Assembly: GCA_010909165.1 (NCBI GenBank)
Contig: MU008185.1
Span: 1 to 64,000, forward strand
Direction of reading: 5' to 3'
Length of the DNA: 64,000 bases
DNA from: Anthoceros angustus
Lineage: Eukaryota > Streptophyta > Anthocerotopsida > Anthocerotales > Anthocerotaceae
In this document: positions 11,989 to 23,215 of the stretch, piece by piece
Layout of the letters: each line of letters begins with the position of its first letter
How positions within the stretch are numbered: the stretch's first letter is position 1
Notes under the pieces: model-generated
Seen by the model: the letters and a program-made list of their open reading frames with translations, nothing else
Databases searched by the model: none
What the model was told of the DNA's origin: nothing
Position numbers and translations under genes: made by a program

Positions 11989-12018
11989 CGTTGTTTTGGA
12001 TCCTCAAATGTAGTAGTG
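11989..12018. repeat. Right terminal inverted repeat of the CACTA element
   Basis: This ends with CAAATGTAGTAGTG, the complement of the left end, and is followed directly by AAA, the target duplication. The retroelement sequence interrupted at 243 resumes at 12022. Confidence 0.95.
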
Positions 12019-12215
12019 AAAAAGTGGGCTCGGAACTCATCTTGCAGGTTGCTCTGCTCGATCGCCATATGGAAGATGATGATTTGCAAGTTGGTTTCGA
12101 AAGACATGGTAAGCGACATGGTACCACGTGATTCCAAACCGGTCGTCAGTGACGATCGATGTTTGGAATTTGAGGAGCATGGAGTGAATGCCTTTATCAT
12201 GAAAAAAAAGTGTTT
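12019..12215 (+). pseudogene. Chromodomain remnant of the split Ty3/gypsy copy
   Basis: This continues the integrase fragment at 1-243. The frame reads KVGSELILQV, then MEDDDLQVGF, and (in another frame) CLEFEEHGVNAFIM. These correspond to the C-terminal chromodomain of plant chromoviruses, in which the order is ELQVLVRW, EDATWE, and an acidic NLEDK-type end. Frameshifts separate the parts. In active chromoviruses the domain steers integration to heterochromatin. Confidence 0.7.
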
Positions 12216-12504
12216 CGTTCTCATTTGTCTCTGCGATGATCGGCTCACCAGCGTTAGCGTTAACGCGCTCGTTGGTGATGTTGCCTGCAAATGCGCAGTA
12301 AGGAAAGAAATGATGTTGACGCTGCTCTTTAGTGAAAGCTTAATTTAATATTTAATTGTAGCTAGCCCAAGCTACACAAGGCGATTGTCATGAGCGGTTT
12401 GAAGCATAGACCAATGTTGCGGCAGACGGAAGGATACAAGCAGTTTGAGAGGAGTCTCTCAAGCGAAAACAAGCTAATGACGGCATGTTCGTTGTTCTAA
12501 TTAT

Positions 12505-13646
12505 TTATCCTTCTTTGTTTCCACCGGTGAATCCAGCCAAGGATCCAGGCAGAAACTCGGGTGCTCTAAATCTGCGTGTACGGGTAGGAGGAAGCCACCT
12601 CAAACCGCAGCGTTGTCGCATATCGACACCCACCACCTTGCCCTCGCGTGCATGAGATATACTTCGTCTGCCCCCGCCACGACTCTCATATGAAAAGACA
12701 TATGGTCGTCCGAACGGCCCGGCGGCGTAATCGTGAAGATGGAAGCGGGCATGGTGGCCATCACCGTCGTGACATGCTCGCAAAATCTAGCTCCACACCA
12801 CACTTCAAACATGGGCGGAAGTCCGGAATCGTGCCACCCTATGGCCACGCACGGAGGCGGTCTCGCATGTTGAAGTGTCCCTTGCATTTAAGAACTTGGA
12901 ATCGCACTAGGCTTGCGCAGAATCATATAGCTCCAAGCCCGCTTGATGACGCCAGCAGATTGCGACTGCGACATCCTCATGAGGCACGAGAGCACGCTGC
13001 CCACAAACACTCCCCATATCGAAGCAGGCGTCGCGAACAAGCACGTCCATGGCATTGGTTGTCTCACTCCACCTCCAAAGCGCGGAGTCGAAGACGAAGG
13101 TCGACAGAGTTTGTCCATGTTCTCCACACGCTCCCCACTCCTGGATTCACCGCCACCAGCTTGAGGGAGCGCGCTTTGGCGTCCACCCACACGCCCGCAC
13201 ATGATGGAGCCGCAAGTCACCCGGGAGAGCCGGGTCCGTGGAGCGCACCACCGGGTTGCCCAAGTGCGGATGGCCATCCGCCTATACGCTGCCGCGGACA
13301 TGAGCAAGCCGCCGCATGCCGCTACTTGGGAGCTCCAAAACCCACGTCCGCGGGTCATTGCTGGCCGGCGACGACGGACGTCCGACCGCGGCAGGTGGCA
13401 TCCACGACGAGTCGGAGCTTGTACCAGCGGTTGGAGGCGGTCGACGACGAGGCTTTGCCAGAGGTTGTAAAGCCCCGCCAAAAAGCATCCAATCCTGCTT
13501 CTCCGCAATTCCACCCGCTCCTTCAACAACAAGGCGACAACACGGCCTTGTTCAACTCTCTGCACACCGGCGCAATCGCAGGGCTCGGCACCGCACCTTT
13601 GCGGGATCGTCATCACAATGTCGTGAGGCGTCCCATTCATCTCCAC
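12505..13646 (-). pseudogene. F-box/kelch-type gene, antisense copy A
   Basis: The minus strand starts MEMNGTPHDIVMTI and continues in a neighbouring frame with LLRLRTVCRELNKAVLSP-type sequence, the F-box core (L-P-x-D-I-V ... V-P-V-P-S-L-L-R-L-R-x-V-C). Downstream come kelch-region hallmarks: VAACGGLLM, NPVVRSWTRLPALPGDLR, ASMSWTVMATMPASIF-like and, at the end, GKVVGVD and RWLPPTR, then a TAA stop at 12505. The length of about 380 codons without introns fits plant F-box/kelch proteins, which bind a substrate and link it to SKP1 and cullin for ubiquitination. At least four frame changes break this copy. It lies opposite to the integrase fragments on both sides. Confidence 0.8.
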
Positions 13647-13789
13647 CTCTCCATCCTTGTCTCACACCTTCCACCTCGGCATCCATCCTTGTCACACCCT
13701 TCCACCTCCGCATCCATCCCACACCGCAATTGCTACAACCTACAACGGAATACGGATGATGTCGAACCTCCGAGCTACCCACTCCGATA

Positions 13790-14100
13790 TAGAGCTACCC
13801 TCCGCTAGGATCTGGGAGAGCTGCTCGGCGAGCTCAAGGGAAGAAGCAAGAGTGATTATTTTGTGTGGGATCGCACATATATAGCCTTTACAAATTTGGG
13901 CTTGCGATTCTCGGTGTTCTTCAACTCACCTCCAAACTACGTCAGGATATAGAGCTCTAGGCCTTGCAAAGCTAGCTCAAGGGACGAAGTGAGTCGATAA
14001 TAATTTTGGTGTGGGATCGCATATATAGCCTTTAAAATTTGGTCTTGGTAGATTCTGTTCTTCAACTCACCTCCAAACTACGTCACATGATATAGAGCTA
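13790..14100 (-). promoter_or_regulatory. Two ~145-bp TATA-bearing repeats upstream of F-box copy A
   Basis: Each unit contains, on the minus strand, a TATATA core flanked by AGGCTATATATGTGCGATCC-like sequence and ends in the word GATATAGAGCTCTAGGCC on the plus strand. Two units lie here, 150-450 bp upstream of the F-box ATG, in the position expected of a core promoter. The promoter role is inferred from position and the TATA core only. Confidence 0.55.
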
Positions 14101-14696
14101 AGACATGCAAAGCTAGTTCGAGGGAGAAGCTTAAGGAAGAAGAAGCAAGTGAGTCTAGATTCTCGTAAGATTCTAGTGGACACCAGCTTTCCAATAGCAT
14201 GTTGCGGCGGAACCTACATACATATGTATATATGCGATTTTGGCATCTTCTACGTTGGATATGAGTGCAAAGTGCACATGGGAAAGCATTGTATATATAT
14301 GTGGAGGAGATGGACAAGCCTCGAGCGTAGCATACGATATCCTTCATTGGATGTGAATGCAAAGCGCACATGGGAGAAAAATAATTGGTTTTATTAAAGA
14401 AAGAGAATAGATTGGGGTCACCATCTATGAAAGGACATCAAAGGAAGATCGCAAGGATTGCTATAGATAGGAGCAATGAAAGTCAAGTGGGATGAAGAGG
14501 TGGCTTGCATGCATTGCCCTATGCTTAGTGACCTTGAAAGCCATCCGTTAGCTATTGCTAACCATGTTTCATTAACACTAATCAATACTTAATTAATGTA
14601 GCGCTTTAGATTAATTAATACTAATTACTTAAAGACAAGTCATTAGATTAATTAATGCTAATCAAACACTAAACCCAAGTGCAGAGTAGTGTCACG
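14101..14696. other. Conserved spacer between F-box promoter repeats and integrase
   Basis: This block recurs in every unit with near identity. It contains ACATACATATGTATATATGCG, two diverged copies of a 'GGATNTGANTGCAAAGNGCACATGGGA' word (around 14257 and 14347), and an AT-rich tail with repeated TTAATTAAT words (14580-14665). No protein signal was recognised. Confidence 0.6.
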
Positions 14697-15995
14697 TATG
14701 ACATCCCTTAAGTTCCCCATATTTGCCGGGCTTTGATTTGAAGCCCACGATGTTCCATCTACATGTCATAAATCTTACTACTACTCTCAATCGGCTCTAT
14801 TTTTGGCCTCGCTCAATGGGGACGTCCGAGATTATGTCCTCCTTTGCAACTTATGCCAATGCAACAAAGCTTGTCACCAACGCCTTGCCGGCTGCTCCAA
14901 CCCTTGCTCGCCCTTTATCGCCTCGGGAGCAAGTCACACTTGACTTCATAACCGGATTGCAATGCCATCGGCTTTGATGCGTTGTTGGTCTTCACGAATA
15001 AGCTTACTCATCAAGTGCTCCTTGCCTCCACTCGAGACATGCTCGAACAAACCGACTTATTCGGAAAGTGGTTTATCGTGCCCATGGCCTCCTCGCCTCT
15101 TGTGAGCGATCATGATTCCAGTTTACGTCCCGCTCGGCAAGCGGTTCATTGTGGTCTTGGCACCAAGCTCAGATGTCTCGCCTTTTATCCTCGAGACGGA
15201 TGGTGCTACGAGCGAGCTAATCAAGTTTTAGAGGATATACTCCGTGCTTATGTGTGGTGTGCACCAAACTTTGGCTGGACTTTCTCCACCTCGAGTTGCC
15301 TACAACAACGCCCCTAACGCCTCAACCCGAGTTACTCCATTCTTGTTCAACAAAGGTTTTCACCCCACGCGTTTTCTCGCTTCCTTGCCTTCGCTTGTGT
15401 CCGCCGCTTCGATTTTCTCACCCAACGTGTCCAAATCGCAGAGGCTCGTTTTGCCCATGGAACCCAAAACACAAGCCCAATCGCCAATCATCGCCGCCGT
15501 CCTCAAGAATTTGCGTTGGTACCTATGTCTTGCTCGCCGAATTTATCCCTTCACAGGATTCGTAAGATTTCCGCTTTTGTTGGTCCTCACGTATCCTCCG
15601 TTGCATTGGCCTGGCCTATGAGCTTGCCCTTCCTCCCGAATCTCGCATTCACCTGCCTTCGAACACTAGAACCATGTTTTGATCCCGCACATGACCAGCC
15701 GCACTCTCGAGCTCGAGTATGCTCACATTGACCGATGCACTTCATCCTTCCACCGCTCCGAACGACAATAGAATCTACCACCGCGGCATATTTCAAAGCC
15801 CCTTGCACTCACGATCGGAAAAAGTGGGCTCGGAACTCATCTTGCGTTGCTCGCTCGATCGCCATATCGAAGATGATGATTTGCAAGTTGGTTTCAAAGA
15901 CATGGTAGCGACATGGTACCACGTGATTCCAGGCCGCGACGATCGATGTTTGGAATTTGAGGAGCATGGAGTGAATGCCTTTATCATGTAAAAAA
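14697..15995 (+). pseudogene. Ty3/gypsy integrase and chromodomain remnant, copy 1
   Basis: Motifs appear in order but in changing frames: zinc-finger region with DYVLLCNLCQCNKAC-type CxxC, the first catalytic aspartate in VTLDFITGL, then LVFTNKLTHQVLLAS, a second aspartate in LVSDHDS, the third acidic residue in TDGAT-ERANQVLEDILRAY, AYNNAPNASTRVTPFLFNKGF, and the GPx[12 protein letters not shown] block near 15590-15640. A chromodomain remnant closes it (15826-15990). No reverse transcriptase or RNase H precedes it; the 5' edge is the AT-rich spacer. Integrase would insert retrotransposon cDNA, but this copy is broken by more than ten small indels. Confidence 0.85.
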
Positions 15996-16281
15996 ATGTT
16001 TCGTTCTCATTTCTCACGATGATCGACACCAACGTTAACGTTAACGTGAACGCTTCGTTGGTGTGATGTTGCTGCAAATGCGCGGAAGGAAAGAAATGAT
16101 GTTCACGCCGCGCTGCTCTTTAGTGAAAGCTTAATTTAATATTTAATTGTAGCTAGCCCGCCACACAAGCGATTGCGAGTTTGAAGCATAGACCAATGTT
16201 GCAGACGGAAGGATGCAAAGCAGTTTGAGAGGAGTCTCTCAAGCGAAAACAAGCCATAGGCATGTTCGTTGTTCTAATTAT

Positions 16282-17404
16282 TTATCCTTGTGTTGCTTCC
16301 GGTGGCGAAATCCAGCCAAGGATCCAGCAGAAACTGGTGCTCACAAATGCGTGTACGGGTAGGAGGGAAGCCACCTCCAAACCGCAGCGTTGTCGCATCG
16401 ACACCCACCACCTTGCCCTCGTTATCGGGCATGAGATATACTGTCCGCCGCCACGACTCTCATATGAAAAGACATATGGTCGTCCGAACGGCTGGCGGGC
16501 GTAATCGTGAAGATGGAAGCGGGCATGGTGGCCATCACCGGTGACATGCTCGCAAAATCTAGCTCCCACACCGCACTTCAAACATGGGCGGAAGTCCGGA
16601 ATCGCCACCCTATGGCCACGCCGCAGCGGTCTCGCATGTTGAAGTGTCCCTTGCATTTAAGAACTTGGAATCTCGCACTAGGCTTGCGAATCATATAGCT
16701 CCAAGCCCGCTTGAGACGCCCAGATTGCACTGCGACATCCTCATGAGGCACGTGAGCACGCCCACAAACACTCCGTACCCCATATCGAAGCAAAGGCCGC
16801 GAACAAGCACGCCCATGGCATTGGTTGTCTCACTCCACCTCCAAAGCGGAGTCGAAGACGGTCGACAGTGTTTGTCCATGTTCTCCACACCGCTACCCCA
16901 CCGACTCGGATTCACCGCCACCAGCTTGAGGGAGCGCTTTGGCGTCCACCCACACGCCCGCACATGATGGAGCCGCAAGTCACCCGGGAGAGCCGGCACC
17001 GGGTCCAGAGCGCACCACCGGGTTGCCCAAGTGCGGATGGCCATCCGCCCGCCGACGCCGGGACATGAGCAAGCCGCCGCATGCCGCTACTTGGGAGCTC
17101 CAAAACCCACGTCCGTGGCCGCTCCGGTGGCGACGCCGACGGACTGGTCCGACCGCTTTGGCATCCACGACGAGTCGGAGCTTGTACCGGTTGGAGGCGT
17201 GGTCAGACGCACGAGGCTTTACAGCGAGGTTGTAAAGCGCCACGAAAAGCATCCAATCCGTTCTCCCGCTGCAATTCCACCCGCTCCTTCAACAACAAGG
17301 CGACAACACGGCCTTGTTCAACTCTCTGCCGCGCAATGACGAGGCTCGCACGGCACCTTTGCCGGGATCGTCATCACAATGTCGTGAGGCGTCACTCCAT
17401 TCAT
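16282..17404 (-). pseudogene. F-box/kelch-type gene, antisense copy B
   Basis: Same gene as copy A, with the same stop context at 16282 and MNGVTPHDIVMTI-like start near 17404. A long frame (16282-16656) gives the C-terminal kelch part, including GHFNMRDR, VMATMPASIF-like parts and ISCPITRARWW. The F-box, VAACGGLLM and NPVVRS blocks are present in other frames. It differs from copy A almost only by short indels. About 285 bases of spacer with no gene separate it from the chromodomain on its left. Confidence 0.78.
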
Positions 17405-17559
17405 CTCCACCCTCCTCGGCATCCATCCTTGTCTCACACCCTTCCACCTCCGCATCCATCCCACACCTTCCACCTCCGCATCCATCCCACAGCAATTGCT
17501 ACAACCTACAACGGAATACGGATGATGTCGAACCTCCGATAGCTACCCCACTCGACCAC

Positions 17560-17895
17560 GGGATATAGAGCTCTAGTACAGCTCAGGCCAAGAAGCTCAG
17601 GCGAAGCTCAGCAAGAAGGAAGAGCTCTAGGCCTTGGTGTGCAAGTGATTATTTTGGTGTGTGGGATCGCATATATATAGCCTTTACAAATTTGGGCTTG
17701 GCGATTCTCGGTGTTCTTCAACTCACCTCCAAACTACGTCACGGATATAGAGCTCTAGGCCTTGCAAAGCTAGCTCAAGGGACGAAGTGAGTCGATAATA
17801 ATTTTGGTGTGTGGGATCGCACATATATAGCCTTTTAAAATTTGGTCTTGGTAGATTCTCGGTGTTCTTCAACTCACCTCCAAACTACGTCACAG
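17560..17895 (-). promoter_or_regulatory. TATA-bearing ~145-bp repeats upstream of F-box copy B
   Basis: Two full units with TATATA cores on the minus strand near 17680 and 17825, preceded by a short scrambled stretch at 17575-17635 that repeats AGCTCAGGC words. Promoter role is inferred. Confidence 0.55.
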
Positions 17896-18524
17896 GATAT
17901 AGAGCTAAGACATGCAAAGCTAGTTCGAGGGAGAAGCTTAAGGGAAGAAGAAGCAAGTGAGTCTAGATTCTCGTAAGATTCTAGTGGACACCAGCAGCTT
18001 TCCAATAGCATGTTGCGGCCGGAACCTACATACATATGTATATATGCGATTTTGGCATCTTCTCTACGTTGGATATGAGTGCAAAGTGCACATGGGAAAG
18101 CAGGCATTGTATATATATGTGGAGGAGATGGACAAGCCTCGAGAGCGCATACAGCATACGATATCCTTCATTGGATGTGAATGCAAAGCGCACATGGGAG
18201 AAAAATAATTGGTTTTATTAAAGAAAGAGAATAGATTGGGGTCACCATCTATGAAAGGACATCAAAGGAAGATCGCAAGGATTGCTATAGATAGGAGCAA
18301 TCCACAAGCAAGTGGGATGAAGAGGTGGCTTGCATGCATTGCCCTATGCTTAGTGACCTTGAAAGCCATCCCGTTAGCTATTGCTAACCATGTTTCATTA
18401 ACACTAATCAATACTTAATTAATGTAAGTGCTTTAGATTAATTAATACTAATTACTTAAAGACAAGTCATTAGATTAATTAATGCTAATCAAACACTAAA
18501 CCCAAGTGCAGAGAGTAGTGTCAC
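17896..18524. other. Conserved spacer, unit 2
   Basis: Near-identical to 14101-14696, including the ACATACATATGTATATATGC palindrome and the TTAATTAAT-rich tail. No gene recognised. Confidence 0.6.
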
Positions 18525-19860
18525 ACGGTATGACATCCCTTAAGTTCCCCATATTTGCCGGGCTTTGATTTCTGAAGCCCACGATGTTCCATCTACAGGT
18601 CATAAATCTTACTACTACCACTCTCAATCGGCTCTATTTTTGGCCTCAGCTCAATCAGGACGTCCGAGATTATGTCCTCCTTTGCAACTTATGCCAATGC
18701 AACAAAGCTTGTCACCAACGCCTTGCCGGCCTGCTCCAACCCTTGCCTCGCCCTTCTCGCCACAGGAGCAAGTCACACTTGACTTCATAACCGGATTGCC
18801 TCGCACCGCATGGCTTTGATGCGTTGCTGGTCTTCACGAATAAGCTTACTCATCAAGTGCTCCTTGCCTCCACTCTTGAGACATGCTCTCGAACAAATCG
18901 ACTTATGCGGAAAGTGGTTTATCGTGCCCATGGCCTCCCTCGCTCTCTTGTGAGCGATCATGATTCAGTTTACGTCCCGCTCGGCAAGCGGTTCATTGTG
19001 GTCTTGGCACCAAGCTCAGTATGTTCACGCCTTTTATCCTCGACGGATGGTGCTACGGGCGAGCTAATCAAGTTTTAGAGGATATACTCCGTGCTTATGC
19101 AGTGTGCACCAAACTCGGTGGCTGGACTTTCTCCACCTCGTTGAGTTTGCCTACAACAATGCCCCTAACGCCTCAACCCGAGTTACTCCATTCTTGTTCA
19201 ACAAAGGTTTTCACCCCGCACGTTGCTTTTTGCTTCCGCCGCTTGTGTCCCTCGCTTCGATTTTCTTTTCAAATGTCCAGATGGCTCAATTTGCCCATGG
19301 AACCCAAACAAGCCCAATCGCCAATCATCGTCGTCCTCAAGAATTTGCGTTGGTACCTATGTCTTTCAGTCTGCTAATTTATCCTTCACGGGATTCGTAA
19401 GATTTCCCCTCGTTTTGTTGGTCCTTACCGTATCCTCCGTTGCATTGGCCCTGTGGCCTATGAGCTTGCCCTTCCTCCCGAATCTCGCATTCACCCTGTC
19501 TTCCAGAACACCAGAACCATGTTTTGATCCTGCACAGCGACCAGTGCTGCACCAGCGCTCTGAGCTCGAGTATGCTCACATTGACCTGATGCACTTCATC
19601 CTTCCACTGCTTCCGAACGACAATAGAATCTACCAGCCTGCCCAGGCATATTTCAAAGCCCCTTGCACTCACGATCGGAAAAAGTGGGCTCGGAACTCAT
19701 CTTGCGGTTGCTCGCTCGATCGCCATATGGAAGATGATGATTTGCAAGTTGGTTTCAAAGACATGGTAGCGACATGGTACCACGTGATTCCAGGTCGCAG
19801 ACGATCGATGTTTGGAATTTGAGGAGCATGGAGTGAATGCCTTTTATCATGTAAAAAAAT
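18525..19860 (+). pseudogene. Ty3/gypsy integrase and chromodomain remnant, copy 2
   Basis: The best preserved N-terminal part among the copies reads HDVPSTGHKSYYYHSQSALF, then CxxC, EQVTLDFITGLPRTA, LVFTNKLTHQVLLAS, LVSDHDSVY, DGATGELIKF-type and WTFSTS/YNNAPNASTRV blocks. The C-terminal [23 protein letters not shown] region lies near 19420-19510 and the chromodomain at 19680-19850. Several one- to three-base indels change frame, so no complete protein can be made as written. Confidence 0.86.
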
Positions 19861-20148
19861 GTTCGTTCTCATTTCTCTCTGCGATGATCACCACCAGCGT
19901 TAACGTTAACGTGAGCGTTCGTTGGTGTGATGTTGCCGTGCAAATGCGGAAGGAAAGAAATGATGTTCTATCAAGGTCGCTCTTTAGTGAAAGCTTAATT
20001 TAATATTTAATTGTAGCTAGCCCCGCTACACAAGCGGTGTTGCTTTGAAGCATAGACCAATGTTGCGACGGAAGGATGCAAAGCTTTGAGAGGAGTCTCT
20101 CAAAGCGAAAACAAGCTAACGACTAGGCATGTTCGTTGTTCTAATTAT

Positions 20149-21317
20149 TTATCCTTCTGTTGCTTCCGGCGAAATCCACCAAGGATCGAGGCGAAAACAA
20201 CTGGTGCTCACAAAGCTGCGTGTCTGGGTAGGAGGAAGCCACCTCCAAACCGCAGCGCTTGTCGACATCGACACCCACCACCTTGCCCTCGTTATCGGGC
20301 ATGAGATATACTGCCGTCCCGCCACGACTCTCATATGAAAAGACATATGGTCGTCCGAACGGCTGGCGGGCGAATGAAGATGGAAGCGGGCATGGTGGCC
20401 ATCACCGTCCAGGACATGCTCGCAAAATCTAGCTCCCACACCTGCACTTCAAACATGGGCGGGAAGTCCTGGAATCGCTGCCACCCTATGGCCACGCACA
20501 GGAGGCGGTCTCGCATGTTGAAGTGTCCCTTGCATTTAAGAACTTGGAATCCTGCACTAGGCTTGCGCAGAATCATATAGCTCCAACTGGCCGCTTGAGA
20601 CGACGCCGGTTGCTGCGACATCCTCATGAGGCACGTAGAGCACGCCCACAAACACTCCGACCCCATATCGAAGCAGGCGCCGTGACAAGCACGCCCATGG
20701 TGGTTGTCTCACTCCACCTCCAAAGCGGAGTCGAAGACGAAGGTCGACAGTGTTTGTCCATGTTCTCACACCGCTACCCCACCGACTCCTGGATTCACCG
20801 CCACCAGCTTGAGGGAGCGCTTTGGCGTCCACCCACACGCCCGCATGATGGAGCCGCAAGTCACCCGGGAGAGCCGGCAGCCGGGTCCAGGAGCGCACCA
20901 CCGGGTTGCCCAAGTGCGGGATGGCCATCTGCCCCGCCTTCTGCTCGACGCTGTCGCTGGCGGACATGAGCAAGCCGCCGCATGCCGCTACTTGGGGGAG
21001 CTCCAAAACCCACGTCCGTGGTCACTGCTCCGGCCGGCGACGCCGACGGACTGGTCCGACCGCGGCTTGGTGGCATCCACGACGAGAGCTTGTACCAGGG
21101 TTGGAGGCGGTCGTCGCGAGGCTTTGCCCGGTAGGTTGTAAAGCCCGCCACGAAAAGCATCCAATCCTCCCGCTCGCAATTCCACCCGCTCCTTCAACAA
21201 CAAGGCGACAACACGGCCTTGTTCAACTCTCGCACACCGTGCGCAATCGCCAGGCTCGCAATCGGCACCTTTGCCGGGATCGTCATCACAATGTCGTGAG
21301 GCGGTCACTCCATTCAT
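20149..21317 (-). pseudogene. F-box/kelch-type gene, antisense copy C
   Basis: Complete in extent: F-box start region near 21317, VQRVEQGRVV frame and its shifted LLRLRTVC-type partner, then GGLLMSAS, WTRLPALPGDLRLHH, LKCKGHFNMRDR, WELDFASMSWTVMATMPASI (20360-20450, an unusually clean stretch) and a TAA stop at 20149. The clean FEVQVWELDFASM stretch makes the kelch assignment easiest here. Small indels break the frame elsewhere. Confidence 0.8.
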
Positions 21318-21469
21318 CTCCACCCTCTCCATCCTTGTCTCACCCTTCCACCTCGCATCCATCCTTGTCTCACACCCTTCCACCTCCGCATCCATCCCAC
21401 ACCGCAATTGCTACAACCTACAACGGAATACGGATGATGTCGAACCTCCGATAGCTACCCCACTCAGTG

Positions 21470-21925
21470 ATATAGAGCTCTAGGCCTTGAAAAGCTAGCT
21501 CGAGGCAGCTTGGGAAGAAGCAAGTGAGTCGATGATTATTTTGGTGTGTGGATCGCACATATATAGCCTTTACAAATTTGGGCTTGGCGATTCTCGGTGT
21601 TCTTCAACTCACCTCCAAACTACGTCACGGGATATAGAGCTCTAGGCCTTGAAAAGCTAGCTCAAGGGACGAAGCAAGTGAGTCGATAATAATTTTGGTG
21701 TGTGGGATCGCACATATATAGCCTTTACAAATTTGGGCTTGGCGATTCTCGGTGTTCTTCAACTCACCTCCAAACTACGTCACGGGATATAGAGCTCTAG
21801 GCCTTGCAAAGCTAGCTCAAGGGACGAAGCAAGTGAGTCGATGATTATTTTGGTGTGTGGGATCGCACATATATAGCCTTTAAAATTTGGTCTTGGTAGA
21901 TTCTGTTCTTCAACTCACCTCCAAA
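21470..21925 (-). promoter_or_regulatory. Three ~145-bp TATA-bearing repeats upstream of F-box copy C
   Basis: Three units here against two at copies A and B; TATATA cores on the minus strand near 21562, 21716 and 21872. The extra unit is a simple in-register duplication, which shows that the 145-bp block changes copy number on its own. Confidence 0.6.
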
Positions 21926-22348
21926 CTACGCCACATGATATAGAGCTAAGACATGCAAAGCTAGTTCGAGGAGAAGCTTAAGGAAGAAGAAGCAAGTGAG
22001 TCTAGATTCTCGTAAGATTCTAGTGGACACCAGCTTTCCAATAGCATGTTTTGGGAACCTACATACATATGTATATATGCGATTTTGGCATCTTCTCTCG
22101 TTGGATATGAGTGCAAAGTGCACATGGGAAAGCATACATTGTATATATATGTGGAGGAGATGGACAAGCCTCGAGGCGCATAGCATACGATATCCTTCAT
22201 TGGATGTGAATGCAAAGCGCACATGGGAGAAAAATAATTGGTTTTATTAAAGAAAGAGAATAGATTGGGGTTGACCATCTATGAAAGGACATCAAAGGAA
22301 GATCGCAAGGATTGCTATAGATAGGAGCAATCCGAAACTGCCCAAGTG
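21926..22348. other. Conserved spacer, truncated and fused to F-box sequence
   Basis: This matches 14101-14480 until TCCGAAACTGCCCAAGTG, where the other units continue GGATGAAGAGG but this one continues with the middle of the F-box gene. The shared word TGCCCAAGTG (22339-22348) is at the switch. Confidence 0.75.
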
Positions 22349-22720
22349 CGGGATGGCCATCCGCCCGCCCGCCGACGCGCGGGACATGAGCAAGCCGCCG
22401 CATGCCGCTACTTGGGAGCTCCAAAACCCACGTCCGTGGCCTGCTCCGGCCGGGACGCCGACGGACTGGTCCGACCGCTTTGGGTGGCATCCACGACGAG
22501 AGCTTGTACCAAGGTTGGAGGCGGTCGTAACGAGGCTTTGCGTAGGTTGTAAGCGCCACGAAAAGCATCCAATCCGTTCTCCGCAATTCCACCCGCTCCT
22601 TCAACAACAAGGGCGACAACACGGCCTTGTTCAACTCTCGCACACCGCGCAATCGCAGCAGCTCGGCACCGCACCTTTGCCAGATCGTCATCACAATGTC
22701 GAGGCGGTCACTCCATTCAT
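22339..22720 (-). pseudogene. F-box/kelch-type gene, partial antisense copy C'
   Basis: Only the N-terminal third is present: F-box start near 22720, the SPLLLKERVELRR-type segment, RLQPWYKL and GGLLM-type part, up to the junction at 22348. The remaining kelch region is absent because the sequence switches into the intergenic spacer. It cannot encode a working adaptor. Confidence 0.8.
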
Positions 22721-22889
22721 CTCCACCTCGCATCCATCCTTGTCTCACACCCTTCCACCTCGCATCCATCCTTGTCTCACACCCTTCCACCTCCGCATCC
22801 ATCCCACACCGCAATTGCTACAACCTACAACGGAATACGGATGATGTCGAACCTCCGATAGCTACCACTCGATAGCTACCACTCCGACC

Positions 22890-23215
22890 ACGGGATATAG
22901 AGCTCTAGGCCTTGAAAAGCTAGCTCTAGGCAAGCTCAAGGGAGAAGCAAGTGAGTCGATTATTTTGGTGTGTGGGATCGCATATATAGCCTTTACAAAT
23001 TTGGGCTTGGCGATTCTCGGTGTTCTTCAACTCACCTCCAAACTACGTCACGGGATATAGAGCTCTAGGCCTTGCAAAGCTAGCTCAAGGGACGAAGCAA
23101 GTGAGTCGATAATAATTTTGGTGTGTGGATCGCACATATATAGCCTTTAAAATTTGGTCTTGGTAGATTCTGTTCTTCAACTCACCTCCAAACTACGCCA
23201 CATGATATAGAGCTA
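22890..23215 (-). promoter_or_regulatory. TATA-bearing ~145-bp repeats upstream of partial copy C'
   Basis: Two units with TATATA cores on the minus strand near 22988 and 23140; the same sequence as at the other copies. Role inferred from position. Confidence 0.55.

Larger units (their letters stand above)
244..12018 (+). mobile_element. CACTA (En/Spm-type) DNA transposon, 11,775 bp
   Basis: Both ends start CACTACTACATTTG in inverted orientation; the 30-bp terminal inverted repeats (244-273 and 11989-12018) differ at one base. The flanks are AAA (241-243 and 12019-12021), the 3-bp duplication typical of the CACTA superfamily. The empty site survives in sister array copies (for example 15815-15835), where the same flanks are contiguous. 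Subterminal regions carry repeated AACAACG or CCGTTGTT motifs. Inside are a TNP2-type transposase remnant on the plus strand (8330-10910) and a fragment of a host DNA polymerase alpha gene on the minus strand (912-2870). The transposase is broken, so the copy looks non-autonomous, unless the frameshifts are sequencing errors. Confidence 0.93.

Noticed and set aside
12648-13808. Plus-strand open frame of 386 codons, the longest in the window
   Set aside because: It lies opposite to F-box copy A, is rich in R, H and S, and is open only because the antisense gene is GC-rich; equivalent frames in copies B, C and E are broken differently.
14697-19860. Complete Ty3/gypsy retrotransposons in tandem
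   Set aside because: No gag, protease, reverse transcriptase or RNase H and no LTR pair lie between successive integrase blocks; the intervals hold the antisense F-box gene instead.
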